A DNA stretch of 64,000 nucleotides from Eudoraea adriatica DSM 19308. Its GTDB lineage: Bacteria > Bacteroidota > Bacteroidia > Flavobacteriales > Flavobacteriaceae. Position 1 is the first letter of the stretch, and each line of letters opens with the position of its first letter. A program made the position numbers and the translations under genes. Shown here piece after piece: positions 49,433 to 58,253 of this stretch. Below the pieces are notes generated by a model. The model had not been told where the DNA came from and searched no databases. It saw nothing but the letters and a program-made list of their open reading frames with translations. The stretch spans positions 434,001 to 498,000 of the forward strand of contig NZ_KB907546.1 in the NCBI RefSeq assembly GCF_000382125.1, read 5' to 3'.

Positions 49433-51640
49433 CTATACCCGGCTAACCTTTTCAATGCCGCTTATCCGCTTCAAATTATCGATAAGTTTTTTGAGGATGG
49501 CATTATTTTTAACCACAACTGTAATTTTACCGGTAAACGTGCCCCCATCCGTGCTAAAATTCAGATTTCGCATATTGACGTGCATATTATCTGATATAAT
49601 TTCTGTAATCTCGTTCATCAGGCCCAAATTGTCAATACCGGTCAGTTTAATTTCAGATGTGAATTCTTCCTGGCTTGAATCAATCCATTTGGCAGCAATT
49701 ATCCGGTAAGCATAGTTGGATTGCAGTGAAATTGCATTCGGGCAGTTTTTTTTATGCACTTTTATGCCTTCCGCCACACTTACAAAACCAAAGACTTCAT
49801 CCCCCGGAATTGGATTGCAACATTTGGAAAGCGTATAATTTAATTTTTCCTCTTCCTTCCCAAATACGAGCATATCATATTTGGAAGTTATTTCCGCTTT
49901 ATCAATATCTTCAGGTACTGGTTTACGCCGAATTTTATTCTTGAAGAAACTGATAAATGCATTGTTATATGATGATGCAAAGTCCTTGATCATCTGGTTA
50001 TCTATTGCCCCAGTACCGATTCGATAGAACAGATCTAAACTTGTCTTGAGCTTAAAATGAACTACCATTTTATTGATAGAATCCTCGTTGAGATTAATTT
50101 TTTGAGACTTAAGTTTACGCCTTAACGTTTCCTTACCTTCAACAGCAATTTGCTTCTGTTCTTCCCGCAAAGACGAGCGAATTTTTGACCTGGCACGAGC
50201 AGTAGTGGCATAGTCCAGCCAATTCTGATTGGGTTTTGCTTTTTCTGATGTAATTATTTCAACCTGGTCACCACTTTTTAAAGTAGTGTTCAGAGGCACC
50301 AGCTTGCCATTTACTTTAGCCCCCCGTGTTCTCATCCCTACTTCTGTATGGATATTAAAAGCGAAATCCAAAGGCGTAGCGTCTTTTGGCAACGATTTTA
50401 ATTCGCCTTGAGGAGTAAAAACAAATATCTCTTTGGAGTAAAGATTTAACTTAAACTCCTCCACGAAATCAACTGCATTTCCATTTGAGGATTCAAGGGC
50501 TTCCTGTAAGCGATTGAGCCACATCTCTATGCCCTGTTCTTTTTGTTCCCCGTGTTTATATTTAAAGTGAGCAGCATATCCTTTTTCTGCTATTTCATGC
50601 ATTCGTTCACTGCGTATCTGAACTTCGACCCATTTTCCTTCCGGTCCCATTACCGTAATATGAAGGGCCTCATAACCAGTAGATTTTGGGGAAGATATCC
50701 AGTCGCGAAGGCGTATGGGATTGGGCGTAAAATGATCCGTAACTACGGAGTAAATTTTCCAGGCAATAAATTTCTCATTCTGTTTGTCAGACCTATAAAT
50801 GATACGGATTGCAAACTTGTCATATATTTCATCAAAGGTGATATTCTGCGATACCATTTTCTTTCTGATGGAATAGATAGACTTCATCCTTCCTTTGATA
50901 TAATAATCAAGGCCTTCTTGGTCTAAAGAATCTCGAATAACCTTGGAGAATTCATCAATATAGTGCTGTTGTTCTTCTTTAGTCTGTTCAATTTTTTCCT
51001 GAATGTCCCGGTAAACTTCCGGTTCGGTATATTTCAGACTTAGGTTCTCCAATTCCGTTTTTATGTTATAGAGTCCAATCCTGTGTGCCAGGGGGGCATA
51101 TATATAAAGAGTTTCGGATGCCATTTGTACCTGCTTGTGTTCCGGCATGGCATCCATGGTTAGCATATTGTGATACCTGTCTGCTATTTTAATGATAATT
51201 ACCCGAACATCATCGTGAAGGGTAAGCAACATTTTCCTGAAATTCTCAGCCTGTTGGGATATATTCATATCCTTTTTAAGGTGGGCAATTTTCGTAAGGC
51301 CATCCACAATGCGCGCAATGGTCTCTCCAAACATACGTTCAATATCGTCTAAGGTATATTCGGTGTCTTCAACAACATCATGCAGCAATGCTGCCGCAAT
51401 AGATACGGCATCGAGACCAATTTCTGAAGCTACGATCTTGGCTACAGCTATTGGATGAAAAATATAGGCCTCTCCTGATTTTCGTCGTTGATTTTTATGG
51501 GCATCAACGGCGATATCAAAAGCAGAGCGTACAAGCTTCTTATCTTCCTTAGTTAAAGCCTGATAACTAATGCGAAGTAATTCCTTGTATTCATTTGCAA
51601 TTTTCTTATTTTCCTGCTCTATGGCTGTTTCCACACTCAT
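49433..51640 (-). CDS. Bifunctional (p)ppGpp synthetase/hydrolase, RelA/SpoT type
   Basis: Makes and degrades the stringent-response alarmone. The 735-residue protein has an N-terminal HD hydrolase with AALLHDVVEDTEYTLDDIERMFG (HDxxED intact) and RLHNM-type RYHNMLTMDAM; the synthetase domain with GRMKSIYSIRKKM, KSTGYEALHITVMGPEG and VEVQIRSERMHEIAEKGYAAHFKYK; a TGS domain (EIFVFTPQGELKSLPKDATPLDFAFNIHTEVG); and a C-terminal ACT domain (IKLTGIDNLGLMNEITEIIS). Both catalytic halves look functional, so it is probably the only long RSH enzyme, as in most Bacteroidota. It leads the relA/spoT-fur-purA run. Confidence 0.95.
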   Translation of the reverse strand: MSVETAIEQENKKIANEYKELLRISYQALTKEDKKLVRSAFDIAVDAHKNQRRKSGEAYIFHPIAVAKIVASEIGLDAVSIAAALLHDVVEDTEYTLDDIERMFGETIARIVDGLTKIAHLKKDMNISQQAENFRKMLLTLHDDVRVIIIKIADRYHNMLTMDAMPEHKQVQMASETLYIYAPLAHRIGLYNIKTELENLSLKYTEPEVYRDIQEKIEQTKEEQQHYIDEFSKVIRDSLDQEGLDYYIKGRMKSIYSIRKKMVSQNITFDEIYDKFAIRIIYRSDKQNEKFIAWKIYSVVTDHFTPNPIRLRDWISSPKSTGYEALHITVMGPEGKWVEVQIRSERMHEIAEKGYAAHFKYKHGEQKEQGIEMWLNRLQEALESSNGNAVDFVEEFKLNLYSKEIFVFTPQGELKSLPKDATPLDFAFNIHTEVGMRTRGAKVNGKLVPLNTTLKSGDQVEIITSEKAKPNQNWLDYATTARARSKIRSSLREEQKQIAVEGKETLRRKLKSQKINLNEDSINKMVVHFKLKTSLDLFYRIGTGAIDNQMIKDFASSYNNAFISFFKNKIRRKPVPEDIDKAEITSKYDMLVFGKEEEKLNYTLSKCCNPIPGDEVFGFVSVAEGIKVHKKNCPNAISLQSNYAYRIIAAKWIDSSQEEFTSEIKLTGIDNLGLMNEITEIISDNMHVNMRNLNFSTDGGTFTGKITVVVKNNAILKKLIDNLKRISGIEKVSRV

Positions 51641-51681
51641 ATTTTAAATTTACCACAATCTTTTAGAGTAAACAACAAAAA

Positions 51682-52914
51682 TCATGCCTTAAGATTATGG
51701 ATTCGTTGAATTAATGGTGGATGCGAATAGTGTAAAAATACATAGGCTGAATGGGGGGTTAAATTACTAAGGCTATTTTTTGACAGCTTTTTTAACGAGT
51801 TAATCAATGGTAAGGCTGCATAGGTGTCCTTAGCATAATCATCCGCTTCAAATTCAAATTTTCTGGACAGCATGTTCATAACCACCCCTGTTATTTCCGA
51901 GATTGGTGTATATAGAATCCCAAAACATATTAAAGCGGCGTGAAAACTGGGTTCTGTAACACCTATAGCATATGAAAATTCGGGGTTATTAATAAAAAGC
52001 GATAGTATGAAAAGGGTCACACCAGTAAGAAGTATTGAAATAACTATATTTATTATTATGTGGTGGCGTTTATAGTGACCAATCTCGTGCGCAAGAACGG
52101 CTACAATTTCTTCCTCCTCCAACTCCTGAATTAATGTATCGTAAAGGGTTACTCTTTTTTCTTTACCAAAACCTGCAAAATAAGCGTTAGCCTTGGTACT
52201 TCTCCTGGAACCGTCTATCACAAAGATATTTTGAAGTTTAAACCCCACCTCACGGGCATAATTTTCAATTTTACTCTTAAGGGGGCCATCTTCCAGGGGA
52301 GTTTGTTTGTTAAATAGCGGCACGATTAACCTGCTGTAAAAAAGGTTCATAAATACTGTAAAAACTGCTATTAGCCCAAGGGCATAAATCCAGAAATTAC
52401 TGCCGGCTACTTCAAAAAACCAAATAATCATCGAAAGTATACCTCCTCCTAAAATTACCATCATTAGCCAACCTTTAAGCTTATCCATGAAAAACAACTT
52501 TCTGGTAGACTTATTAAATCCATATTTTTCCTCTATTACAAATGTCTGATAGTAAGAAAAGGGCGTTGTAATTATGTCGCTTCCAATTATGATAATCCCA
52601 AAAAAAATAAGGGCCATTAATATTGGGTTATCCGTTTGTTCCCTTGCAATTTTGTCTGCCCAGTCAAACCCTCCAAATATCAGGAAACCCAAGGTTAGAA
52701 CAATTGAAAAGGAAGAAGACAGTATACCAAATTTGTAATTATCTTTCTTGTATGCCTGAGATTTTAAGTATTCTTTATTATCATAGACATCCTGTAATTC
52801 TTCAGGTACAGGATCCTGAAACTTTCTTGAATTGAGATAATCCACTGCGGTATCCAAAAGGAACTGAAAGACTATGATAAATAGTATTGTATAAAAAAGA
52901 AATTCACTACTCAT
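51682..52914 (-). CDS. M48 family membrane metallopeptidase (Ste24/CAAX-protease type)
   Basis: A 410-residue inner-membrane zinc protease. About seven hydrophobic segments; the active site is VLAHEIGHYKRHH (HExxH) with the third zinc ligand in KFEFEADDYAKDTYA. The N-terminal part (LDTAVDYLNSRKFQDPVPEELQDVYD) and ETPFSYY-type TTPFSYYQTFVIEEKYGFN match Ste24-like M48A proteases. Bacterial members act in quality control of membrane proteins. The frame can begin at TTG 52920; the ATG at 52914 is preferred. It lies upstream of relA/spoT with a 41-base gap. Confidence 0.92.
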   Translation of the reverse strand: MSSEFLFYTILFIIVFQFLLDTAVDYLNSRKFQDPVPEELQDVYDNKEYLKSQAYKKDNYKFGILSSSFSIVLTLGFLIFGGFDWADKIAREQTDNPILMALIFFGIIIIGSDIITTPFSYYQTFVIEEKYGFNKSTRKLFFMDKLKGWLMMVILGGGILSMIIWFFEVAGSNFWIYALGLIAVFTVFMNLFYSRLIVPLFNKQTPLEDGPLKSKIENYAREVGFKLQNIFVIDGSRRSTKANAYFAGFGKEKRVTLYDTLIQELEEEEIVAVLAHEIGHYKRHHIIINIVISILLTGVTLFILSLFINNPEFSYAIGVTEPSFHAALICFGILYTPISEITGVVMNMLSRKFEFEADDYAKDTYAALPLINSLKKLSKNSLSNLTPHSAYVFLHYSHPPLIQRIHNLKA

Positions 52915-53015
52915 AAGCAACTTTTATCTTTTAATTATCAGGGAAGTAAATTTTGTAAAATTAGACTTAATTAGGGTTGAATTTTTTTTGTTAACCTAAA
53001 AATTTCGGTTTAATC

Positions 53016-53828
53016 TTAAAGAAATTTTCTTTGTCGTTTAGCTTCAAAGATAAGAATTGCAGCCGATACCGAAACATTCATGGAATCAATCTCGCCTTGC
53101 ATAGGTATTATAATATTCTGATCAGAATTCTCCAACCACTCCCGGGTGAGCCCGGTTGATTCTGTGCCTACCACTATGGCACAACCTTTTTTATAATCTA
53201 CTTCTGTATAGACGCATGAGGCTGATAAGGCAGCGGAATAGATAGCTATGTTGTTTTCTTTTAAAAACCGGATCACTTCCATTGTGGTCCCTGTTGCGAT
53301 ATTTACAGTGAAAAGGCAGCCAACACTGGATCTGATAATATTTGGATTGTATAGATCTCCTTTGTTATTTACTATGATCACCGCATCTAGATTTGCTGCA
53401 TCCGCTGTTCTCAGCAAGGCTCCAATATTCCCCGGTTTTTCCGGCGCTTCGGCGATTAACACCAATGGATTTTTATTCCTGAATGAAATGTCATTTACAG
53501 CGTGTTTTTTGGAAGAAGCAATAGCAACAATACCTTCTGTACTTTCTCTATAAGCCATTTTTTGGTAAATCTCATGTGAAACCTCTATTATTTCCGGAAA
53601 TTTCTCAAAAGATTCTAATTTTTGCCTCAAATTTTCTTCGGAAATAATTTTCGGGCAAAAAAAGACATACTGAATGTTATAACCGCCTTTGCAGGCTAAG
53701 TCAAATTCTCGCTGTCCTTCCAGTACAAATGAGCCGGAACTTTTACGTTCACGCGATTTTTCTTTTAATAAGGTTACCTTTTTAACCAAGTGGTTTTGTA
53801 AACTGCTGATCTGCTTAACCTCCCTCAT
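53016..53828 (-). CDS. SpoU/TrmH family RNA methyltransferase
   Basis: A 270-residue SPOUT enzyme that 2'-O-methylates ribose in rRNA or tRNA with SAM. The N-terminal substrate-binding part (LVKKVTLLKEKSRERKSSGSFVLEGQRE) is of the 'SpoU substrate binding' type. The catalytic knot has motif 1 LIAEAPEKPGNIGALLRTADAA, motif 2 AIVVGTESTGLTREW, and motif 3 IIIPMQGEIDSMNVSVSAAILIFEA. This domain order fits the RlmB/TsnR-like rRNA group; the exact nucleotide target cannot be called. It is transcribed alone. Confidence 0.92.
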   Translation of the reverse strand: MREVKQISSLQNHLVKKVTLLKEKSRERKSSGSFVLEGQREFDLACKGGYNIQYVFFCPKIISEENLRQKLESFEKFPEIIEVSHEIYQKMAYRESTEGIVAIASSKKHAVNDISFRNKNPLVLIAEAPEKPGNIGALLRTADAANLDAVIIVNNKGDLYNPNIIRSSVGCLFTVNIATGTTMEVIRFLKENNIAIYSAALSASCVYTEVDYKKGCAIVVGTESTGLTREWLENSDQNIIIPMQGEIDSMNVSVSAAILIFEAKRQRKFL

Positions 53829-53941
53829 AGGACAAAAATAGATGAATTGATAAACTTTCTACTTGCTGTTTTTAAAAGATCACAATTTACAGCAGTACTA
53901 ATACCTGATGTCCCTTAAACCCAAAAAATCATTTTTTGGAT

Positions 53942-55012
53942 TTACTCAAGCGGATATTTCATATCATATGTTACTAAAAGTGCGACTATATGACTATAAC
54001 TTTTTATTCCCTCCTCCTGGTTATTTGCCTTTAGAAATGAATTAAAAATTGATTTAAAAACTGGCTCAAGCGGGTTTTCATAGGCCAGCCAGAATCTATT
54101 TAACTCTTCGTAGTTTTTTTGTACACCGCTATTTAATCCGGAATATAATTCGTGAAATTTCTTTTCATCCTTTAATTTAATTTCACTTAAGGAATAGCTC
54201 AGGGCATAAGCTGCTGCTGCATATTTAAAGTATGAATCCTTGTTAGTGGCTGTAACCAGATAACCAATAAAATTTACTTCGTTTTCTGCAGAATAACCGA
54301 TTTGATGTCCAATTTCATGTCCTGTAATCACCGGGAATCTGAAATTAGGTATTTTAGCATTAACCTGAGCTTCGTTTGTAAACGGATTAAGATACCCGCC
54401 ATACCCCATATAAGTCAGGCCGGTACTAAAGGTAGATTTCTTTAAACTAGGATTTTTGTAGCTAAAAAGGGGAAATCTGGTTTTGAGATCCAGATACCCA
54501 TTCAGGGTCTTTTGAAAGATCTCCTTCTGACTATAGGGAATCTCCACTATTTGAGCAGTATCTGAAGTAACTTCATAATGCAACTTATTTGTCCTTTCAA
54601 TCAGTTTTTCTGTGTACGCAAGCAAGTCATTGGTTGTATAGCTGTCTTTTAGTTCCAGTGTTTGAGCCAGGGGTATACGGTAATAGTTAAGGCCCCACAT
54701 AATATGAAATGTGAAGTAGGCCACTGAAAGAATCACAACCACATCTCTTAAGAAAAGGTTTAAATTTTTTCTTATTCGATTTCTGTTTCTAATAATATGC
54801 CAGATTGCATAAATTATCAGAACTCCATAAATTAAATCGCCTAAGGAAAATGAGAGCCATCCCAGCGCCAGGCGATAAAAGCTTGATATAAAGGGATATA
54901 GGCCATTGCTGTAGTAATTTTCAATGAGCTCCGGGTAATTTCCAAGCCACTTCACAATTATTATTTGAGGGATGATCGATAATGCTATCCCATTCTTCAA
55001 CCTGTTATTCAT
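53942..55012 (-). CDS. DUF3810 membrane metallopeptidase-like protein
   Basis: A 356-residue membrane protein with about three helices in the first 110 residues and a periplasmic domain after them. That domain has VITGHEIGHQIGYSAENEVNFIGY: HExxH plus a downstream Glu, the pattern of gluzincin metallopeptidases. This supports zinc protease function, though the family is uncharacterised. The ATG at 55012 has a -7-like box only 5 bases upstream. It faces pepD across 70 bases. Confidence 0.82.
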   Translation of the reverse strand: MNNRLKNGIALSIIPQIIIVKWLGNYPELIENYYSNGLYPFISSFYRLALGWLSFSLGDLIYGVLIIYAIWHIIRNRNRIRKNLNLFLRDVVVILSVAYFTFHIMWGLNYYRIPLAQTLELKDSYTTNDLLAYTEKLIERTNKLHYEVTSDTAQIVEIPYSQKEIFQKTLNGYLDLKTRFPLFSYKNPSLKKSTFSTGLTYMGYGGYLNPFTNEAQVNAKIPNFRFPVITGHEIGHQIGYSAENEVNFIGYLVTATNKDSYFKYAAAAYALSYSLSEIKLKDEKKFHELYSGLNSGVQKNYEELNRFWLAYENPLEPVFKSIFNSFLKANNQEEGIKSYSHIVALLVTYDMKYPLE

Positions 55013-55017
55013 TAATT

Positions 55018-55025
55018 CAAAAATA
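55018..55025 (-). promoter_or_regulatory. -7-like box before the DUF3810 gene
   Basis: TATTTTTG on the minus strand with only 5 bases to the ATG. Either the mRNA is leaderless, the real start is further inside, or the match is chance. Confidence 0.35.
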
Positions 55026-55057
55026 CCAATTATCTCGCTAGGTTAATTTTCAATATG

Positions 55058-55065
55058 TACTTTTG
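55058..55065 (+). promoter_or_regulatory. -7 box for pepD
   Basis: TACTTTTG, 17 bases before the pepD ATG, is a full TAnnTTTG match. A -33 element is not clear. Confidence 0.45.
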
Positions 55066-55082
55066 AATTTTTAAAATAACAT

Positions 55083-56537
55083 ATGAACAAGGAAATAATA
55101 CAATTAGAACCACAGAGCATCTGGAAAAATTTCTCAAAACTTAATGCCGTACCGCGACCATCCAAGAAAGAGGAACGGGTAATTAATTTCATGATGGATT
55201 TCGGCAGATCTTTGCAATTAGAGACGTTTAAAGATGAAGTGGGCAATGTAATAATCAGAAAAGAGGCATCCCCGGGAATGGAAGACCGGAAAACTGTTAC
55301 GCTTCAATCTCATCTGGATATGGTACATCAAAAAAATTCTTCAACGGATTTTAATTTCGATACCCAGGGTATTGAGATGTATGTAGATGGCGATTGGGTC
55401 AGGGCAAGGGGAACGACCCTGGGTGCTGATAACGGCATGGGAGTAGCTGCGATCATGAGCTTGTTGGAAAGCAATGATATTCCACATCCCCCTCTTGAGG
55501 CTTTATTCACAATTGATGAAGAAACAGGTATGACCGGCGCAAAAGGACTAAAAGGTGATATGCTCAGGGGTCAGATATTATTGAATTTAGACACCGAGGA
55601 AGATGACGAGATAGACATTGGATGTGCCGGAGGAATAGATGTTACCGCGACCAGATCCTATTTGGAAGAAAATTTACCAGCCGGGTCTATTGCTTACGGA
55701 ATAAGCGTTAAAGGATTGCATGGCGGGCATAGTGGAATGGACATACATCGTGGTTTTGGGAATGCGAATAAAATAATGAATCGCCTTTTGTTCAAAAGCA
55801 CCGAGGAATTTGGTCTAAGAGTAGCACAAATTGACGGAGGAAGTCTCAGGAATGCCATTCCTCGTGAAAGTTTTGCAACAATTGTTTTGGAAAAAGTCCG
55901 AAAAAAGGATTTTGAGGATAAAATATCGGCGTGGATACAGGAAATTAAAAGCGAGAATTCTTTTATTGAAACCAAGCTTGAAATTAACCTGAATGAAGTT
56001 GAAATTCCTGAAAAAATAATGGAGAAATCTGCTCAGGTGAAAATTTTGAAAGCCGTATATGCAGCTCATAATGGTGTTTATGCTATGAGTGCGGCAATTC
56101 CCGATTTGGTGGAAACTTCTAATAATATTGCCAGGGTTGAAGTGAAATCCGGAAAAATAAATATTGGCTGTCTTACAAGATCGTCCGTGGATACAGCTAA
56201 AATAGATTTAGTAAATTCTCTCAGAGGTGCTTTTGAACTTGCAGATTGTGAAGTTACTTTAAGTGGTGAATACCCGGGTTGGAGTCCAAATCCGAATTCT
56301 GAGATTTTGGAGGTGCTAAAAGATCAGTATGAATTCCTTTTTAATGAAGAACCGAAGGTAGTTGCCTGTCACGCCGGACTGGAATGTGGTATTCTTGGAA
56401 ATAATTACCCGGAGATGGATATGATTAGTTTTGGCCCAACTATTAAAGGTGCTCATTCACCGGATGAGAGAGTTAGTGTCTCATCGGTGTTGAAGTTTTG
56501 GACTTTTCTATTGCAGATATTAAAAAATACACCTTAA
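55083..56537 (+). CDS. pepD: Aminoacyl-histidine dipeptidase (M20 family)
   Basis: A zinc dipeptidase that cleaves Xaa-His dipeptides and other dipeptides in the cytosol. The 484-residue protein has the M20 metal-binding sets LQSHLDMVHQ, GTTLGADNGMGVAA, IDEETGMTGAKGL (catalytic Glu), NLDTEEDDEIDIGCAGG and, near the end, GAHSPDERVSV. The lid domain holds KGLHGGHSGMDIHRGFGNA. Length matches bacterial PepD. It is transcribed alone and ends at a strong shared terminator. Confidence 0.95.
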   Translation: MNKEIIQLEPQSIWKNFSKLNAVPRPSKKEERVINFMMDFGRSLQLETFKDEVGNVIIRKEASPGMEDRKTVTLQSHLDMVHQKNSSTDFNFDTQGIEMYVDGDWVRARGTTLGADNGMGVAAIMSLLESNDIPHPPLEALFTIDEETGMTGAKGLKGDMLRGQILLNLDTEEDDEIDIGCAGGIDVTATRSYLEENLPAGSIAYGISVKGLHGGHSGMDIHRGFGNANKIMNRLLFKSTEEFGLRVAQIDGGSLRNAIPRESFATIVLEKVRKKDFEDKISAWIQEIKSENSFIETKLEINLNEVEIPEKIMEKSAQVKILKAVYAAHNGVYAMSAAIPDLVETSNNIARVEVKSGKINIGCLTRSSVDTAKIDLVNSLRGAFELADCEVTLSGEYPGWSPNPNSEILEVLKDQYEFLFNEEPKVVACHAGLECGILGNNYPEMDMISFGPTIKGAHSPDERVSVSSVLKFWTFLLQILKNTP

Positions 56538-56539
56538 AT

Positions 56540-56571
56540 AAAAAGGCCCGAAAATATTCGGGCCTTTTTTT
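56540..56571. terminator. Strong bidirectional terminator between pepD and the PPIase gene
   Basis: AAAAAGGCCCGAA (56540-56552) and TTCGGGCCTTTTT (56557-56569) form a perfect 13-base stem with a 4-base loop AATA and A/T runs on both sides. It serves the convergent genes ending at 56537 (+) and 56570 (-); its right end touches the stop codon of the latter. Confidence 0.92.
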
Positions 56572-57691
56572 ACTCAGCTATACTCAGTATCTCAAGGTCA
56601 AAAATGAGATCTGCATTAGGAGGGATCGGTCCGCCACCTTGTTCTCCATATCCCAGATGGGGCGGAATAAATATCCTGATTTTATCCCCAATTTTCATGC
56701 CTAGCAAACCCTCTTTGAAGCCGGCCACAAGTCTTGAATCGGGACTAAAATCCATTGGGAAGGGCTCATAACCTCCCCCTTGTTTTCTTCTTTCGTCGAA
56801 TTTATCGAACTTGATGGCAACATCTTCATAATTACTGTCAAATAGAGTGCCATCGGTTAACCAGCCGGCGTAGTAAACCAATACCTTATCACCAATTTTT
56901 GGTTTAGCACCTGTTCCCTCTTCAAGAGTAAGAATCTTTAAACCAGAAGGAAGTTCTTGAGCAAGATTTTGTTCCTGTTCTTTTATTTCTTCGGCAAAAT
57001 CGCTTTTAACCTTTGCCATAGCCGCTATAACTGCTTCTTCTTCTGCAAAATAATCTGTCATTACTTTGATGGCATCAAAGTTTCTGGCATCCTTCCCATT
57101 TCGAACAATGGTCATCGAATTCATTACAACATCTACCACAGGTTTGTCTTTTCTATTGGGTTCAGCATAGGTTTTTACATTGGCAATAGAATCAACTACT
57201 TCCAGACCGGATACGACTTCACCAAAAACGGTGTGTTTGCCATTAAGAAATGGGGTCTCCTTATGGGTTATGAAAAACTGGCTGCCATTAGTTTTTGGCC
57301 CTGAATTGGCCATAGAAAGAATTCCAGCTTTATCATGAACCAGAGAGTCATTGAATTCATCTTTAAATCTATAACCCGGGTTTCCACGACCTGTACCGGT
57401 AGGATCACCCCCCTGAATCATAAAATCTTTTATTACTCTGTGAAATATTATTCCGTCATAATACTTTCTGTCTTTATACTCTTCACTAACAAAGGGATTA
57501 TTGCCTTCTGCCAGGGAAACAAAATTGGCAACCGTTACAGGTGTTTTTTCCATTTCCAGTTTGATGATAATATCTCCCTGGCTGGTATTTATATCTGCAA
57601 ACAGGCCATCTCCTAGATCTCTGTATTTACTAGATGTACAGCTTGTTAATGCTGATATGCCAATTAAAACAATTACAATTATTTTTTTCAT
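56570..57691 (-). CDS. Lipoprotein with fused cyclophilin and FKBP peptidyl-prolyl isomerase domains
   Basis: A 373-residue lipoprotein (lipobox ALTSC, Cys18). Residues 28-205 are a cyclophilin with FHRVIKDFMIQGGDPTGTG (Arg85, Phe90, Met91, Gln93) and MANSGPKTNGSQFFI, all catalytic residues present. A helical linker (about 205-250) leads to an FKBP domain: VLVYYAGWLTDGTLFDSN, VAGFKEGLLGMKIGDKIRIFIPPHLGYG, NADLIFDLEIL, with an insert (FDKFDERRKQGGGYEPF). It thus carries two unrelated isomerase folds. It follows gldI by 10 bases and is third in nrnA-gldI-PPIase. Likely a periplasmic folding factor for surface or gliding proteins. Confidence 0.92.
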   Translation of the reverse strand: MKKIIVIVLIGISALTSCTSSKYRDLGDGLFADINTSQGDIIIKLEMEKTPVTVANFVSLAEGNNPFVSEEYKDRKYYDGIIFHRVIKDFMIQGGDPTGTGRGNPGYRFKDEFNDSLVHDKAGILSMANSGPKTNGSQFFITHKETPFLNGKHTVFGEVVSGLEVVDSIANVKTYAEPNRKDKPVVDVVMNSMTIVRNGKDARNFDAIKVMTDYFAEEEAVIAAMAKVKSDFAEEIKEQEQNLAQELPSGLKILTLEEGTGAKPKIGDKVLVYYAGWLTDGTLFDSNYEDVAIKFDKFDERRKQGGGYEPFPMDFSPDSRLVAGFKEGLLGMKIGDKIRIFIPPHLGYGEQGGGPIPPNADLIFDLEILSIAE

Positions 57692-57701
57692 TTTTTAGAA
57701 T

Positions 57702-58253
57702 TTAATTATCCGTATTTTCTTCTTGTTTATCAATTTTTAAAATGCTAATGGTAGACTTGAGCGGTACATTTGGCCCAATTTTGTTATTATCTCCATGGTA
57801 TCCATATGCCATTGCCGAAGGAAAAAAGAATGTTGCCGTTTCATTTTCTTTAAGAAGTTTGACACTATTGCGCAAGCCTGGAAATAATTCCTGTTTATCT
57901 ACCCGATATTTTATCGTCCCGATTTCCTCCATAGTATAAATGGTATCATTTTCGAGACTAACCAAATTATATTTAAGCGTCACCAGATCATCGGTAAGGG
58001 GAGTGTAATCAGTATCCCCATTTCTTGAATTGTAAAAGTACCAGGATCCGGTGGACGAAGTCAGATAATCATGGAGCGTATCATTTCCTATGATTTGCTG
58101 AATAAATGCCTCTTCCTGTTTTAAAAGTTCTATATTCCGTTGAACGGAAGCTTTGATAAGATTTCCGGACTGCGTTTTAACAGGGCGCCTTGGTTCGGGT
58201 CCGCCACAAGCAATAAGGCATAACAATGGCAAAATATATAGAAAATTTTTCAT
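57702..58253 (-). CDS. gldI: Gliding motility-associated FKBP-type lipoprotein GldI
   Basis: A 183-residue lipoprotein (lipobox LIAC, Cys16) with an FKBP-type peptidyl-prolyl isomerase domain. The start after Cys (GGPEPRRPVKTQSGNLIKASVQRN), the GSWYFYNS.N..TDYTPL segment and FPGLRNSVKLLKENETATFFFPSAMAYGYHGD are typical of GldI. GldI is needed for gliding and for T9SS in Flavobacterium, probably by folding secretion-machine parts. Its ATG overlaps the nrnA stop (ATGA), so the two are translationally coupled. It supports a gliding or T9SS-competent flavobacterium. Confidence 0.92.
   Translation of the reverse strand: MKNFLYILPLLCLIACGGPEPRRPVKTQSGNLIKASVQRNIELLKQEEAFIQQIIGNDTLHDYLTSSTGSWYFYNSRNGDTDYTPLTDDLVTLKYNLVSLENDTIYTMEEIGTIKYRVDKQELFPGLRNSVKLLKENETATFFFPSAMAYGYHGDNNKIGPNVPLKSTISILKIDKQEENTDN

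Noticed and set aside
50543-50926. 127-codon plus-strand frame inside relA/spoT
   Set aside because: Shadow of the synthetase domain on the other strand; no independent support.
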